The position numbers and the translations under genes were made by a program. Below the pieces are notes generated by a model. It was not told where the DNA came from. It did not search any database and saw only the letters and a program-made list of their open reading frames with translations. Shown here one piece after another: positions 12,861 to 23,940 of a DNA stretch of 64,000 bases. Origin of the DNA: Microdochium bolleyi (Eukaryota > Ascomycota > Sordariomycetes > Xylariales > Microdochiaceae); NCBI GenBank assembly GCA_001566295.1, contig KQ964259.1, positions 496,001 through 560,000 of the forward strand, in the 5' to 3' direction. Within the stretch, counting starts at the first letter, position 1. The number at the start of each line of letters is the position of its first letter.

Positions 12861-15718
12861 TCACTTCCCCTCATACTTGCCGCTCACCATCTTGCGCGTG
12901 GCTGGGACATCGGTCCACTTCCCCTCAGCAGGCTCCGCGTCGGCAAACGGGTCATCCTCGTCGATAACTGCCGCCTCCTTGCCCTTGCCCTCTTCGAGTT
13001 GCGACACAGAGATGAAGTTTTGCGAGTGACCGCTGGCTGCTGCCGGCAGGTCGACTTCCCACCGGGCTTCGGCCGCGCCTGGTTTGGGCTCAACGCCTGG
13101 GGCGCCAAGTATCCGGCACACAATCTTCTGCCAGTCGCCGCCGACCGCCAGCGTGACGTCTCCAAGACGCCAGTAAACCAAGTGCTTGTCCTTGAGGTGC
13201 GTTCCAGAGGGCTTGGTCTGGGCACCGGTTGCTACACCTTCGTACGTGGTGAAGAGTACGAGGTTGTGGATCAGCACAGACGTGGCACCGTCCGCAAACT
13301 TGAAGGTCGGGTTCAGCTTGTACTGCAGCAGAAGGCCTAGCTTGTCGCCTTGTGGTTTCCATACAGGGTTGAGGATGATTGGCACATGCTCCGTGGCAAG
13401 GGGGTCGATGTCGACGTGCAGGCGGTATGAGAAGCCGATCGAGGTTTTCTGAAGGTGTGACGGGTCCAACATGAAGCGCTCTGCCTGGTCGGGAGTGTCG
13501 TTGGTCACAAAGATGCGATTGGGCCCAATAACCTCCAGGGCGGGAAAGTTGTTAATGCGGACAGGTATTTGCACTTGACCAAAGTTAGCTCGAGGCTCAT
13601 GTGTATCGCTAGGCGCTGACTCACTTGGCGTACTGTTCGTCTCAGAAGCTTTGTATGAGAAGGCGATCTCGCCGTTGACCTTGACGGACTTGATCTCTCC
13701 ATCCTCGAATGTGGCCGATACAGTTTCTATTATGGATGAGTTGAGACCAGGCTCATGCATGTCGGGGTGTTTTGCGTGCGCGATGCCACCGAGCGAGGTC
13801 GCAGAACGTATTGATTGGGTGTCAGAACCAGCAATGGACGGCTCGGAATTCAGCGCGCTAAGACCCGTGGAGCGCGAGGTCAGAGCAGTGAAATTGGGCG
13901 AAGGGGGAATCGTGCTGGCAGAAGAAGACCCATGAGTGATCGGGGCTGGCACATAGATTGTGTTGCGCACGTCTCGACGGCCACGGATGGTGCCGGTCTT
14001 GCGAGTAGGCATGCCCATGGCCAAACTGGTGGCCACGCTGGACAGCGCGGCTTTCTTTGCCTCGGGATCCTCGTCAGCAACAGGCTCGTTCTGAATATTG
14101 AGCTTGAAGATCTGATCAGCCTCTTCTCCGGCGGCTTCCTTCTCGGCCGCAGATATAGGATCGTTGGCGGGCGCAGGTACAGAAAAGCCCTCGGCATCCT
14201 TCTCTGGCTGCTTCTGGGAAGGCGGTGGACCCGGCGGGGGTGACACGTCAAGCAGATCTGTAGATGCAGGCTTGCCGTTCGTCTGCGGAGCCGATGAGCT
14301 CTCGCCAGCTCCTGTGCCGTTCGTGGTTTGCGGAGAAAGCTTTTCTCGAGCCTCGGACGCCCTCGACGCGTCGTGGTCCTCGGATTCGGCCAACGATCCC
14401 AGGTGACCTGACCCGCTCAGGTTGTTCGAAGAAGTTCTCGGCGACAAGCCTGGCCCGTGGCTGCTCTTTGAGGTCCGTCCGAAAGGTCCCTTCGAAGGTG
14501 ACAGCTGCCCGAATCCGCCGTGGACACTTTGGCGCCGGCGACCCAACATTGTGCCGATCCGGCTACGCAACTTATTCTCGGTCGGTGGCTCACGGAGCGC
14601 GGAATGTTCGCTGCGGTTGTCCTCCATCGAGACTGCGGGCGGCGTGGGAGTTGGCGCATGTACTGTCGGCGTGGTGGGCGCATCGGCTGCGCTGGTGGTA
14701 TTGCTGGTGTTGGTCGTAGCAGTGGTACCGGCCGTCGAGTTCTGGCGCACCGAGGTCGCGCGCTTCTCAAGCTTAGGCTTTCCCATAGTCGTCTTCGATG
14801 CGAAGGTCGCAACCTCGGTGGCTGTGCTGTAATCTAGGAGACTGTTGATGACGCCCTCGGCTTCACTCTGGTGGCGCTGGGCCTGCTCGCCCTCGAACGT
14901 GCCGTATTGCGTGAGCACATCTCGGAGATGGTTCATGCGAGACTCGTCAAGAGCCTGCAAAGTTTCGAAGATGAAAGGAGCCTGGGACTCCCACTGACCG
15001 CTGGCCGACTCGAGCTTGGCGGCTGCCGTGTCCATCTTGGCGGCGCTGGCCTTGCCGCCCTTCTTGGAGAGCTTTTCCGAGGCGTGCTGCGCGTCTTCGA
15101 GCTCCTTGGCCATGTTTGTGAGGTTCCCCTGGATCGTCTGCATGCTTGCCATTTCCTTTTTCTGCTGGAAGTTGCGAAGCGGGAGCTCGACCTCCTTGTC
15201 GATTCTCGAAGCGAAGGTGGAGTGGGAGTTGGCCATGGCCTCTGTAGCAGAGAGTATCTTGTCCCATTGTGGGTGGAAGGAGCTGAGGAGGGTGTGTTTT
15301 CTGTCAGTACTGTCGTCACGAGGCGCGGAGGCGTGGGCCGCAGGGCTTACCCAAGCTCAGACTGGGTGTTGGGAACACGGAACTGGGTCAGCTTGCGCAA
15401 GCTCTGCGCGTACTGCTCCTCGACCTTGCGACGTTCCTGTAGGGGGTCAATTGTAAGCTGCTGTTGCGATGCGGCGGGGGAGCGAGCCGAGGGCGGTTGT
15501 GAGCAGTACCTGGAGCCAGTCGGCGATTTCGGTGTTGACCTTGGCAATGCGCTTGACGCGGTCGTTCAGGACGGTGACAGCTTGGCCAGGCTGGAGATTA
15601 GCCTGTAGAGAGAGCGGCAGAGTTAACGACCGAGGTGAAGCTGCGAGGAAGGGACGGCGGGAAACGGAGCGGCGCGCACCAGCATGGCCGGGTATTCCGG
15701 CCGGGAGAGGTCGTCCAT
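12861..15718 (-). CDS. syp1: Syp1/FCHo-type endocytic F-BAR and mu-homology protein
   Basis: Early endocytic adaptor at cortical patches; in yeast Syp1 binds membrane through an F-BAR dimer and recruits cargo through a C-terminal mu-homology domain. Exons: 15680-15718, 15510-15602, 15351-15436 and 12861-15282, giving 879 residues with exact phase closure. The three short 5' exons and the start of the last encode the F-BAR helices (LNDRVKRI, ERRKVEEQYAQ, SFHPQWDKIL). A long Ser/Pro/Thr-rich linker fills residues of about 250-600, with a DLLDVSPPPGPPP proline stretch. The C-terminal part (FGQVQIPVRINNFPALEVIG onward) matches the mu-homology/SAFF region. Start chosen at the ATG giving MDDLSRPEYPAML, characteristic of this family. 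It is divergent from the kinase gene across 534 bp. Confidence 0.92.
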
Positions 15719-16252
15719 GACGGGCGAGGCAGAGTCGCGCAGTGGCTGGCAGAGAGCACGACAGGAGAGCGAGAGCAGAGAGCGCGGGGCGACGTCACGA
15801 CATGTACGCGGGTCGCGGGCGGACAGCTGGAGTGTCTGGTGAGGGTGCCGAGGTGCAGGTGCAGGCGCGGGCGCAGAGCGAGGGTGGAGGTGAGGTTGGG
15901 GAGGCGCAACAAGTCGCACGAGGCAAGCTGGATGCTGGGGCGGCTGGCCAGGGCAAGTCGAGCAGCGCCGGGGTGAGTGACGCAGTCAACTTCGGTCCGG
16001 CGAACGGGCTCGTCCCCACATGGAACATTCTCCAGCCTCGCGACTCGTTCCTGGCACGGCTCCATAGACAGGGCCACCACCTCCGTCTGGACCACTACAC
16101 TCACAAGCTCTTGGACTGCCCCATGGTGATGGTGCTGGGGCAATCCATTGCGGCAAGGCTTGGTCCAAGAGCCCTACAGCTCCACCCGTCGGCTCATCAT
16201 CCACAACATCGCCCACGACCATCTCGTGCTCGCAGCACACCCCGACGACACA
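15719..16252. promoter_or_regulatory. shared promoter of syp1 and the Csk1-like kinase
   Basis: This 534-bp divergent interval must carry both promoters and 5' leaders. The kinase-proximal 200 bp is C/A-rich on the + strand, as fungal leaders often are. I see no clear TATA box. Open frames across it are low-complexity shadows. Confidence 0.6.
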
Positions 16253-17631
16253 ATGGCTGGCAATGATACCCAGTGGCGCCAAGAGCTGACCGCAATCGAG
16301 CGGTACGACCATATCCAGAACATGTGCGTCTTCTCCACGTCTGCGGCTCGGCCACAGCTCACACGAGGTCCTGCAACCGCCCTGCAGCAAGGCCATCCTC
16401 GAGGCGACAACTTCCACGGCCACACCTACCCATCAGAGTGCCTTTGCCATTGAAAATGACGCCTACAACAACTCCAACACCAGGGTATGCTTGGTTGTCG
16501 ACAAAAATTTGGCCATAGCTCGTGCTGATGACTTTCGCAGGAGCAATATGATTCAGCTTGCCTCCTGAAGCCCAATTCAGATGACCCAAGCGCTGCTCAT
16601 CACGGGGTACCCGATGAAGCCGGCCAGCTCTCCGGGGATGCCCCGGGATCCCCGGGCATCACCATCGGCACATATCAAGACTGCCACCACGTCTCAGGCG
16701 GTGTCACCTCGGAGGTATACAGGTCCAGATCCGTGGCCCTCAAGGTCATCGCTGAGACACACATTCTCGAGCCGCACAACCCTCAGCGGGAAGCAAAGAT
16801 CTTGGGGCTTCTCGAACCGCCATGCATCCCGCTCCTCGAAACTTTCCGCGACCAGGATCAGCATTTCGTGCTGGCCATGCCTTTCATGCCTTTGAGCCTG
16901 GAACAGCTCATCGAGCAGCGGGCTCCGCTCTCACGACAACAGCTCACAGCACACTTCGGTAGCTTGTTTGGTGCGCTGGCACATATCCACAGCAAAGGAA
17001 TTATACACCGTGACATCAAGCCCTCCGCCGTCCTGCTGGCCTCTCCGGATGGGCCGGCATATCTCTCTGACTTCGGCACCGCCTGGCACCCCCAGCTCTC
17101 CACGACGTCCGAGCCCGCGGACAAGAAGATCCTGGACATCGGCACGGGCGCCTACCGTGCACCCGAGGTACTCTTCGGCGACAAGTCCTACAATGCCGCG
17201 ATCGACATATGGGGCGCCGGCGTGATGCTGACCGAGTGTGCCCGCGACCCCGCCAAGCCCATCTTCGAGTCCCGCGCCGCGCACGAGGACGGAAACCAGC
17301 TCAGCCTGATCCTCAGCATCTTCAAGACCATCGGGAGTCCCACACCCGAGACGTGGCCGCAGGCCAAGGGGTTCAAGACGCCCCCGTTCGAGATGTATCA
17401 GTCTTTTCCGGGCAGACCTTGGGCGGAACTGCTCGAGGGTGTGGAGGAGGATGTTGCGGATCTGATCAAGAAGATGCTGCAATTCGAGAGCAGCACGCGT
17501 CCTACCGCGGAGCAGGTAAGTTCCTGACATTGCGTGGGGCAATGGCGAGAGCGATGGCTAACACGACGAAACAGATCCTCGCGTCAGGCATCTTTGGACC
17601 CGAGACCAGCACTGACGAACAACGGAGTTGA
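16253..17631 (+). CDS. Csk1-like CDK-family protein kinase
   Basis: Ser/Thr kinase of 399 residues, most like fungal Csk1-type CDK-activating kinases. Proposed exons are 16253-16323, 16388-16484, 16541-17515 and 17575-17631; phases close exactly. The N-terminus WRQELTAIERYDHIQN resembles the family. The Gly-loop is degenerate (SGGVTSEVYR), followed by the lysine in VALKVI, a helix-C Glu in QREAKIL, catalytic HRDIKPSAV, DFG in LSDFGTAWH and YRAPEVL. The activation segment lacks the usual CDK T-loop threonine context, as expected of an upstream kinase. In fission yeast Csk1 phosphorylates Mcs6 and Cdk9; that role here is inference. The first intron (64 nt) was chosen because its GTGCGT donor and CTGCAG acceptor join the two coding frames; a 34-nt alternative seemed too short. 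Confidence 0.82.
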
Positions 17632-17992
17632 CCACTAGTATCTGCAGGCGTAAAGCGGGGATATAAAGAGTCAGACATCTGGTCACCTAGTGCGCAGAAT
17701 AAAGTGTTCCTAAGGGGTATATACCATGGCAAATGCTACTAGCTACAAAACTTGTATTTCCATGTCAGCATCTACTGACTATGTGTGTCTCGTCCAACCT
17801 CATCCCATCCCGTAATACCCAGTCCCACGATACATGCCCCGAAATATACAAAGGTATCCAAGTTACAGCCCAAACATGATCCCACCCATTCTCTCCCCGG
17901 TAAGAACATCGAGCGACGACAAAGGAAAAGAAAAAGTGATAGTGAGGACTTCTCGCAAGAATAAAAGACAAAAAGAATACGCGATAACAAGA

Positions 17993-20900
17993 TCAGGCAT
18001 CGAGCCGAATCTCCAAAACCCCTTCGTCACCGCGGGGCTTCCTCGCGAAGCCATTCAGCACGCGCCACCCTGCGCCGCACCGCCTGCCCTCCTCGACGAT
18101 TCCGTGCACACCCTCGAGCGCGGCGGCGCCGGCCTCGCGGATCTCGTGCTCGGGCAGGACCACCATGTTGAGCTGGCCCTCGCACACGACCTTCTCCATC
18201 TCGGTGCGCAGCAGCCAGCGCTCCCAGACGAGGCTGCCCGCCAGGCCCGCCACGCCCGCCGCGGCCTCGGTGCTGCCCTGCACCATGGCCTCGAGCGCGA
18301 GGCTGCGCTCGACGCCCGTGGACGAGTCGCGCACCATGAGCTCGCGCTGGGCAGGGGTCTTGGGCGCGGAGCCCATGGGCAGGCACACCCACGCGCGCTT
18401 GGTGTCGGCGAACCCGGCGCCCGCGACCTTGGAGAGGAACGTGCGGGTCGGGTTAGGCTCGTAGCCCATCGTGCGCAGGGCGAAGCCGAACTCGACGGAC
18501 CGCGCGAGGCCCAGGGGTCCCGCGTTGACAATGTCTGAGTCCATGACGCTGAAGTCGAGGTAGCCGCCGGGTTTCAGCACGCGGTAGCACTCGGCGAGGC
18601 AGGCGTCCCACTCGTCCTGGCCGCCGTTCTCGCCCGCGGCCTTGAGGACGGACTGGAGCTCGCGCGCCGAGACGAGGTCAAAGTGCGCGTCCGGGAAGGG
18701 CAGCTTGGTGAAGCGCTCCACGGCGACCTGCCTGTGGTTCGGCGGCCCGCGGATGTTGCTGTTGCTCACCTGCCGGATCTTCTTGGTTGTGACGGTGTAC
18801 ACCTTGGTGTTGGGGTACGTGAAGGCGCAGTGCCACGCCCAGTCGCAGGTGATCTGGCCGCCGAGGTCGAGGATCCGCGCGCGCGTGGCAGCCACGCTGC
18901 CCATGCGCGAGAGCCGGGCGAGCCGCTTGGCGATGGGCGCCGAGAAGAGCTTGCCGCCGTTGAGCGCCTTGGTGGCGGCGACGTGCCAGGTCGAGATGGC
19001 CGTCTGGGTCATGGCCTCGGACTCCTTCTCGCGGCGCAGCTTGTCAAAGTCGTCGACGAGGACGTCGTCTCCGCGCACGACGTTGGCGCTCATCCGCTTC
19101 TTCGCAGACTGCGGGACCACAGACAGCTGGAACTTGCCGAGCAGCTGATTCCGGTGGCTGTCGCGCAGGCTGACGCGCTGCGCCTGGAGGGCCTCGAAGC
19201 GTGGCTGCCGGTGCACAAAGGCGTCCTGGCTGCGCGTGCGGATCAGGTAGTCCTGGAACGCGCGGTAGTAGGCGGACTCCTGCCGCGCGAGGCGGCTGGG
19301 CAGGCTGCGCGGGATGTTGCCGGCCGACGTTGCCGGCTTGGGAGCAAACTCGGAGAAGCGGACTGTTTTCTTGGCCTCGACGAGTGTCTGGAATGGCTCG
19401 AGCTCAGGGACAAAGTCGGCATCTTCGGAGTCCAGGCCCTTGCTGGAGCTGGCCGCCTTCGCGTCGACATCGTCCACCGGTTGGACGCCCTGGAGGTAGA
19501 CCTTCTGGGCCATGAGCCAGAGCTCGGTGCGGTCGAGGTTTGAAAGCGCCTCATCCTGGAGCTTCTTGGTGTACTGAGGATCGTACGTCGTCACGATCTC
19601 CGTGATGTCTTCCGCGGCCGACGACTGCTGGTCGACCAGAGTCTCGGACGAGATGGATGCCTCGATCCACTCAGGGATGCGGCGAGCAGTGATGGGCTCC
19701 CCGGCTGTTGTCATATCGTGCGCCACGACGACCTGTTCCAGAATGGTAGGCCGGGCGGTAGGCATGCCATCGGATATTGTGGACCGGACCTCGACCAACT
19801 GCTCTGTCGTCTTGGGTAGCGGCGGAGGGGGCGGTAGCGGGATGGTGATGTTTGATGGCCTGGGCGGCGGTGGCGGTATTACCATCGCTGGGCGAATGTG
19901 CTGCTGCTGAACAAACGCTGGGACTGGCGGTGGTGGTGGTGCTGATGAGACCTCGGTCCACGGACACCGGTAGAACTGCTCAGCCGTGGTTGAGGTAGGC
20001 GGCGCGATGTCATCTTCGCCGCTGGCTGTGCTGCTCGTGTGCCACGTGCTGCGAGACCGTGGAGAGAGGCCCTCGAAGAACCCGCCGGGTGAGGGGATGT
20101 CGAGAGCGCTGAGCCCCATGACATGTGGCTGGGTGGCCTGCTGGTGTTGCTCCTGGTGAGATCCAGTGGAAAGTCGCAGTGTCGGCCGCAGAAGCGATGA
20201 TGTGATCGCACGTGGCGTCTGCTGCGACATCTCAGGCATCCTCTCCTCGGGGATCTCAATCACCTGCTCGGGGTGGTACTCCTCATCGCCATCCCCGGCA
20301 GACAGAGCATGCAGTGTCTCCAGAGCGCCAGGCTGCAGGTGGACACCGGACCAGTCTGCCGTGGGAGGGTCGTCTTCGGCGCCGATAATGGGCGTGGGAG
20401 GCGCGGACATGGTGGCCATCTGCTCGGAGCTCAGGCTGCCGTCGAGAGATGGCGGGGCGGAGATAGTCGGCACATCCTGGATCTGCTGGGCTTGCATGTA
20501 GGACATGACCGCTGGAGACATCTCGACCTTGTGCGAGGGCGTCACCGGCACGGGCGACGTGAGCTTCTTGAAGTCCGGTGCTCCGGACCAAGCCTCGACC
20601 ACATTGGACTCGCGTTCCTCGGGGATCGTGAGGGGTGTCAGGTTCCGCTTGATGGACGACCTGCTGCTGTTGTAGCGTTTGAGCGAGCCCGTCCTCCTGA
20701 CGGACTTGCGCCGGTCCTCCTCATCGGAAACATCGTAGATGTCGTCGAACTCGGTGATGACGGTGCTCAAGCTCATCCGGTTCCAGGGGATCGACGACGA
20801 GAAGGACGCAGATGGCGAGTTGTTGCCGACGCTCTCCTCGTCATATTCCATAGACGCCGCCGAGGGCGACTCGGGCAGGATCGGGGCCGACATGAAGTGG

Positions 20901-21151
20901 AAGCCTCTGGGCGTGGGGAAGTGGTCGCTCTGTGGCGACAACCACTGGGTGATCTTTTCTTGCGAGGACTGCGTGACAAAGCTGGGCCGCTCCACCGGCA
21001 AGTTGGCCAGCTTCAAGCCGTGGTGCTGGCGCGCCCGCTGTGCCGAGCCCTCTTCCATTATCGTATTAAGTGCCATCCCGTGCCTTCGGACCGGCGCGGG
21101 CGCGGGAGGCTGGTATGTCGTCGAGGGGAGAAGAATGAGATGTTCCGCCAT
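17993..21151 (-). CDS. long disordered protein with C-terminal SAM-dependent methyltransferase domain
   Basis: Single-exon protein of about 1052 residues. The first 700 or so are low complexity: Ser/Thr/Pro-rich, with several short polyproline runs (for example PPPPPPRP and LPPPPPLP) that could bind SH3 or profilin-type partners. The last 300 residues form a class I methyltransferase: a motif-I-like region around ARILDLGGQITCDWAW, the post-I strand in KVYTVTTKK, PFPDAHFDLVSAREL, and CYRVLKPGGYLDFSVMD, typical of the Methyltransf_11/25 fold. The substrate is unknown. Motif I has LGGQIT in place of a classic GxGxG, so activity should not be assumed. The start is the ATG giving MAEHLILLPS; the frame is open a further 118 codons upstream, but that stretch looks like leader. 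Very GC-rich toward the C-terminus. Confidence 0.82.
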   Translation of the reverse strand: MAEHLILLPSTTYQPPAPAPVRRHGMALNTIMEEGSAQRARQHHGLKLANLPVERPSFVTQSSQEKITQWLSPQSDHFPTPRGFHFMSAPILPESPSAASMEYDEESVGNNSPSASFSSSIPWNRMSLSTVITEFDDIYDVSDEEDRRKSVRRTGSLKRYNSSRSSIKRNLTPLTIPEERESNVVEAWSGAPDFKKLTSPVPVTPSHKVEMSPAVMSYMQAQQIQDVPTISAPPSLDGSLSSEQMATMSAPPTPIIGAEDDPPTADWSGVHLQPGALETLHALSAGDGDEEYHPEQVIEIPEERMPEMSQQTPRAITSSLLRPTLRLSTGSHQEQHQQATQPHVMGLSALDIPSPGGFFEGLSPRSRSTWHTSSTASGEDDIAPPTSTTAEQFYRCPWTEVSSAPPPPPVPAFVQQQHIRPAMVIPPPPPRPSNITIPLPPPPPLPKTTEQLVEVRSTISDGMPTARPTILEQVVVAHDMTTAGEPITARRIPEWIEASISSETLVDQQSSAAEDITEIVTTYDPQYTKKLQDEALSNLDRTELWLMAQKVYLQGVQPVDDVDAKAASSSKGLDSEDADFVPELEPFQTLVEAKKTVRFSEFAPKPATSAGNIPRSLPSRLARQESAYYRAFQDYLIRTRSQDAFVHRQPRFEALQAQRVSLRDSHRNQLLGKFQLSVVPQSAKKRMSANVVRGDDVLVDDFDKLRREKESEAMTQTAISTWHVAATKALNGGKLFSAPIAKRLARLSRMGSVAATRARILDLGGQITCDWAWHCAFTYPNTKVYTVTTKKIRQVSNSNIRGPPNHRQVAVERFTKLPFPDAHFDLVSARELQSVLKAAGENGGQDEWDACLAECYRVLKPGGYLDFSVMDSDIVNAGPLGLARSVEFGFALRTMGYEPNPTRTFLSKVAGAGFADTKRAWVCLPMGSAPKTPAQRELMVRDSSTGVERSLALEAMVQGSTEAAAGVAGLAGSLVWERWLLRTEMEKVVCEGQLNMVVLPEHEIREAGAAALEGVHGIVEEGRRCGAGWRVLNGFARKPRGDEGVLEIRLDA

Positions 21152-22551
21152 GTTTGCGAAGGGTGCGAGCACGAGCAAGCAGAGGCGAGGGACAAATATA
21201 GGACGGCCGGCGCCGGTGCTGAAAGTAAGGTTGCAGTGACAATCAAGGGTATCAAAGAGAAGGCGGGTTAAAGACTGGAACGCCTCGATCAACGAAGCCG
21301 GAGCAGGGTAGGGACAAGTGAGGCAACCTCTAGAAGGCTTGACGGGCGAGAGCAGAGGAGGCGAAAGAAAGGAATGCCGAGATGGAGTCACGGCCGGAGG
21401 ACGCCGGCCGGGTCTTGTTTTAATGAGATGGCCATCGGTGGACGCTGAGCGGCTAAGGGCCGTGACAGCCGTGAGATGAGAGCAGAGCGCTTGCAGGGTT
21501 GCCATGCATCTGCAGCTCGACTGGGCGGCTCGCCGGCGTCCCGCTAGCTGCCAGCCTCACCCGGACTGCACAAGGCATGTGGCATACCCGGTGCTGCCAG
21601 AGAGTCACGCCCATGCCGCCGTGTTGTTGGCGACGTTGGCGAGGGACGACGGTGGAGGTGCGGCGGACAGCCAATGGCACCGTCCAGCCCGCCATGTAAT
21701 AATAGAAGCGGTGGCTCGGCTGGGCGAATCGCAGCGGCAGCCAGCCCCGATGGAGGGCCAGCCAGGGCTGTGATTGGGCGCGGGTGCATGGTTCCCCAAC
21801 CAATGGCTGCAGCCTCGCATGCGCTCTTCACGTCAGGCCTGCACAGGTGCGCGCCTAAGCGCCGGGCGCTGCGTTGCAGTGCGTTGCAGTGCGTTGCGGA
21901 AGAGAGGCCAGGCTGGGCATCAATAGTTCCTGGGTCTGGCACGGAGGCAGAGCAGCTTCGTCAGCGACTATCGAGTCGTGCTTGGGGGCCAACAACGGCG
22001 GGTTCCGTGGTTCATACCTTAACACAGTCGGCGTTGCGTTGGCGGTTATGTGCATGGCCTGGGCAAGGTGACGCAGCCACGAGCGCTTCAAGATTCCAGT
22101 GATGAGATGTTCACTGGTTCGGAATCTTGGGAAAAGCAGACAAGACACGCCTCTGGCATTTTGGTTTTCATGAAATGATGTCGAATTCGCACAAGAGCCC
22201 TGGAACCTTGGAACTGACAAACGGTGGCTTGGAAAGGACGACTCGCATTTCGGACAGCATGCCGAGGGTTCGAGGGTAATTCGGACACGATGATCTTGTC
22301 CTGCAGGCCATGGCCCGTCACTGGGCAGCGTGAAGCTGCGGCAGCTCCCGCCACAGAGCGTTTCCGCCGAGCTCTGGCAGCTCCGTCACTGCGATAAGCT
22401 ACCCCGCCACGCTTTATCGCTGCCGGATAGTGACGGGGGCTGCAGCTCAGGACAAACACCCCGCCATCGCGACTTTGGAGACTCAGCCATACCGTGACGC
22501 GACAAGCAGTCCGGATCTTCCGATATACACAGCCAAGCCGCATATCCAACA
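21152..22551. promoter_or_regulatory. divergent interval between methyltransferase gene and tma22
   Basis: A 1.4-kb interval holding both promoters. It contains the 10-bp tandem repeat annotated separately and no convincing gene. Frames on both strands are short and compositionally odd. Confidence 0.55.
21871..21898. repeat. 10-bp tandem repeat
   Basis: GCGTTGCAGT is repeated twice perfectly and followed by a third copy diverging at its end (GCGTTGCGGA). It lies in the promoter interval between two divergent genes; function unknown. Confidence 0.85.
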
Positions 22552-23679
22552 ATGGTCGACGCCGACCAGCCCGGCGAGCCCCAGGGCCGCGTAATCACCT
22601 ACTGCGGAGGTAAGGCTTCTACAAAATCTACCTACCCGACTACAGTACGAGCAAGCCTCGTGGCTCGGTCGAGTCCCTTAATGGGAGAAATACACCGCTG
22701 ACTCCTGATCTATTTCTATAGTCTGCACTCTGCCTCCGGAGGTATGTCCTCGCACCAGATGACAGCATGGTTGCAAACTCGAGCACGAAGTCGCAAAGTC
22801 GAAATTGTCACGATGCACCCCGCCTGCGTAGCAAAGACACGGCTAGCTTCCCCCCTTCCACAATGAACGATTGACCTAACGAACATCATTCCGCACGAGT
22901 AGTACTGCGAGTACGGCGGCACAGTAAAGAAGTGCCAGGAGTGGCTACAAGCGACACACAGCGACCTCTACAGCCAGATCTGGTCCTCCGGTACGACAAT
23001 CCCCAACCAAGCCCATTTCCAAAAGTCCCGCCCTTCCCTTTGACGATCCGAGAAGCAAGCCTGGAGATTTACAGGGCTACATCCGCTGACTTTGTGTCCG
23101 TCCTTTGCCAAAACTATACAGAAGCGTTAGAAGCAGCGACAGCCTCGCTCTCCCTCGAGGCGCAGAAGCGCGCCGCGAAAGACGCACAGAAGAAGACGGC
23201 GCAGGCCGAGAAGGCAGAGCAGAAGCACGCCGACAAGGTAGCAAAGAGCGTCGTGACCATCAAGCGCATCGAGCGCAACAAGCGCAAGTACGTCACGTCC
23301 GTCACGGGGCTCGAGGCGTTCAACCTGGATCTGAAAAAGGTATGTTGTCTTGCTGTATCATCGCTATACTGTCTCCGAAAACCGTCCATAGAGCATTGTC
23401 ATTTTTTGGCCGAGGGTGCTGATCAGGGAATGCCGCGTTCAGGTTGCCAAAGAGTTTGGTAAAAAGTTCGCCACGGGCTCGTCACTCACGAGAGCACCGG
23501 GCGGTGGCGAGGAGATCGTGGTGCAGGGTGATGTGAGCCCGGAGATCGAGGAGTTCCTGCTCGAGAAGTACAAGGAGATACCCGAGGACAACATCGAGCT
23601 GGTCGACGACAAGAAGTTAAAGAAGAAGGCCGCGGCAGCTGCGGCGGCAGGGGGCACGAGCACAGGCACGAGTAGCTGA
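22552..23679 (+). CDS. tma22: Tma22 / DENR, translation machinery-associated protein
   Basis: DENR homologue that, with its Tma20/MCT-1 partner, releases post-termination tRNA and mRNA from 40S subunits. Five exons: 22552-22609, 22722-22741, 22903-22990, 23122-23339 and 23443-23679, 206 residues, all phases consistent. The N-terminus carries the Zn-binding cysteines in CGVCTLPPEYCEY and VKKCQEW. A Lys/Ala-rich linker follows, then the SUI1/eIF1-like domain (TIKRIERNKRKYVTSVTGLE, VAKEFGKKFATGSSLT, GEEIVVQGDV). Exon 2 is only 20 nt. The C-terminus ends in a Lys/Ala/Gly/Ser tail. Convergent with nbl1, stops 261 bp apart. Confidence 0.93.
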
Positions 23680-23940
23680 GGCGCGCATGTAACATCAGAT
23701 TAGGATTAGAGCATGGAGCAAGAGCAAGCACGTGTTTGAACATTTGACACGGTAGCAATCTTTTTCATTGCATTCGTTTGAGAAGGGTGCCGGCGTCCTG
23801 ATGCGCCAGTGCTACCAATGCTGCTTTGCAGTAAACCAAATCCCCTACCCAGAACTCCAGAACCATGTAAAACCCACGCTGAACTCCATTCTCAAGTTTG
23901 CAAATCGCAAGTAGCTCAAAGCCGACCACACGCCATGGCT

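Noticed and set aside
21152..21505. N-terminal extension of the methyltransferase protein by 118 codons
   Set aside because: The extension is compositionally unlike the rest and lies in likely leader sequence; the MAEHL start is better.
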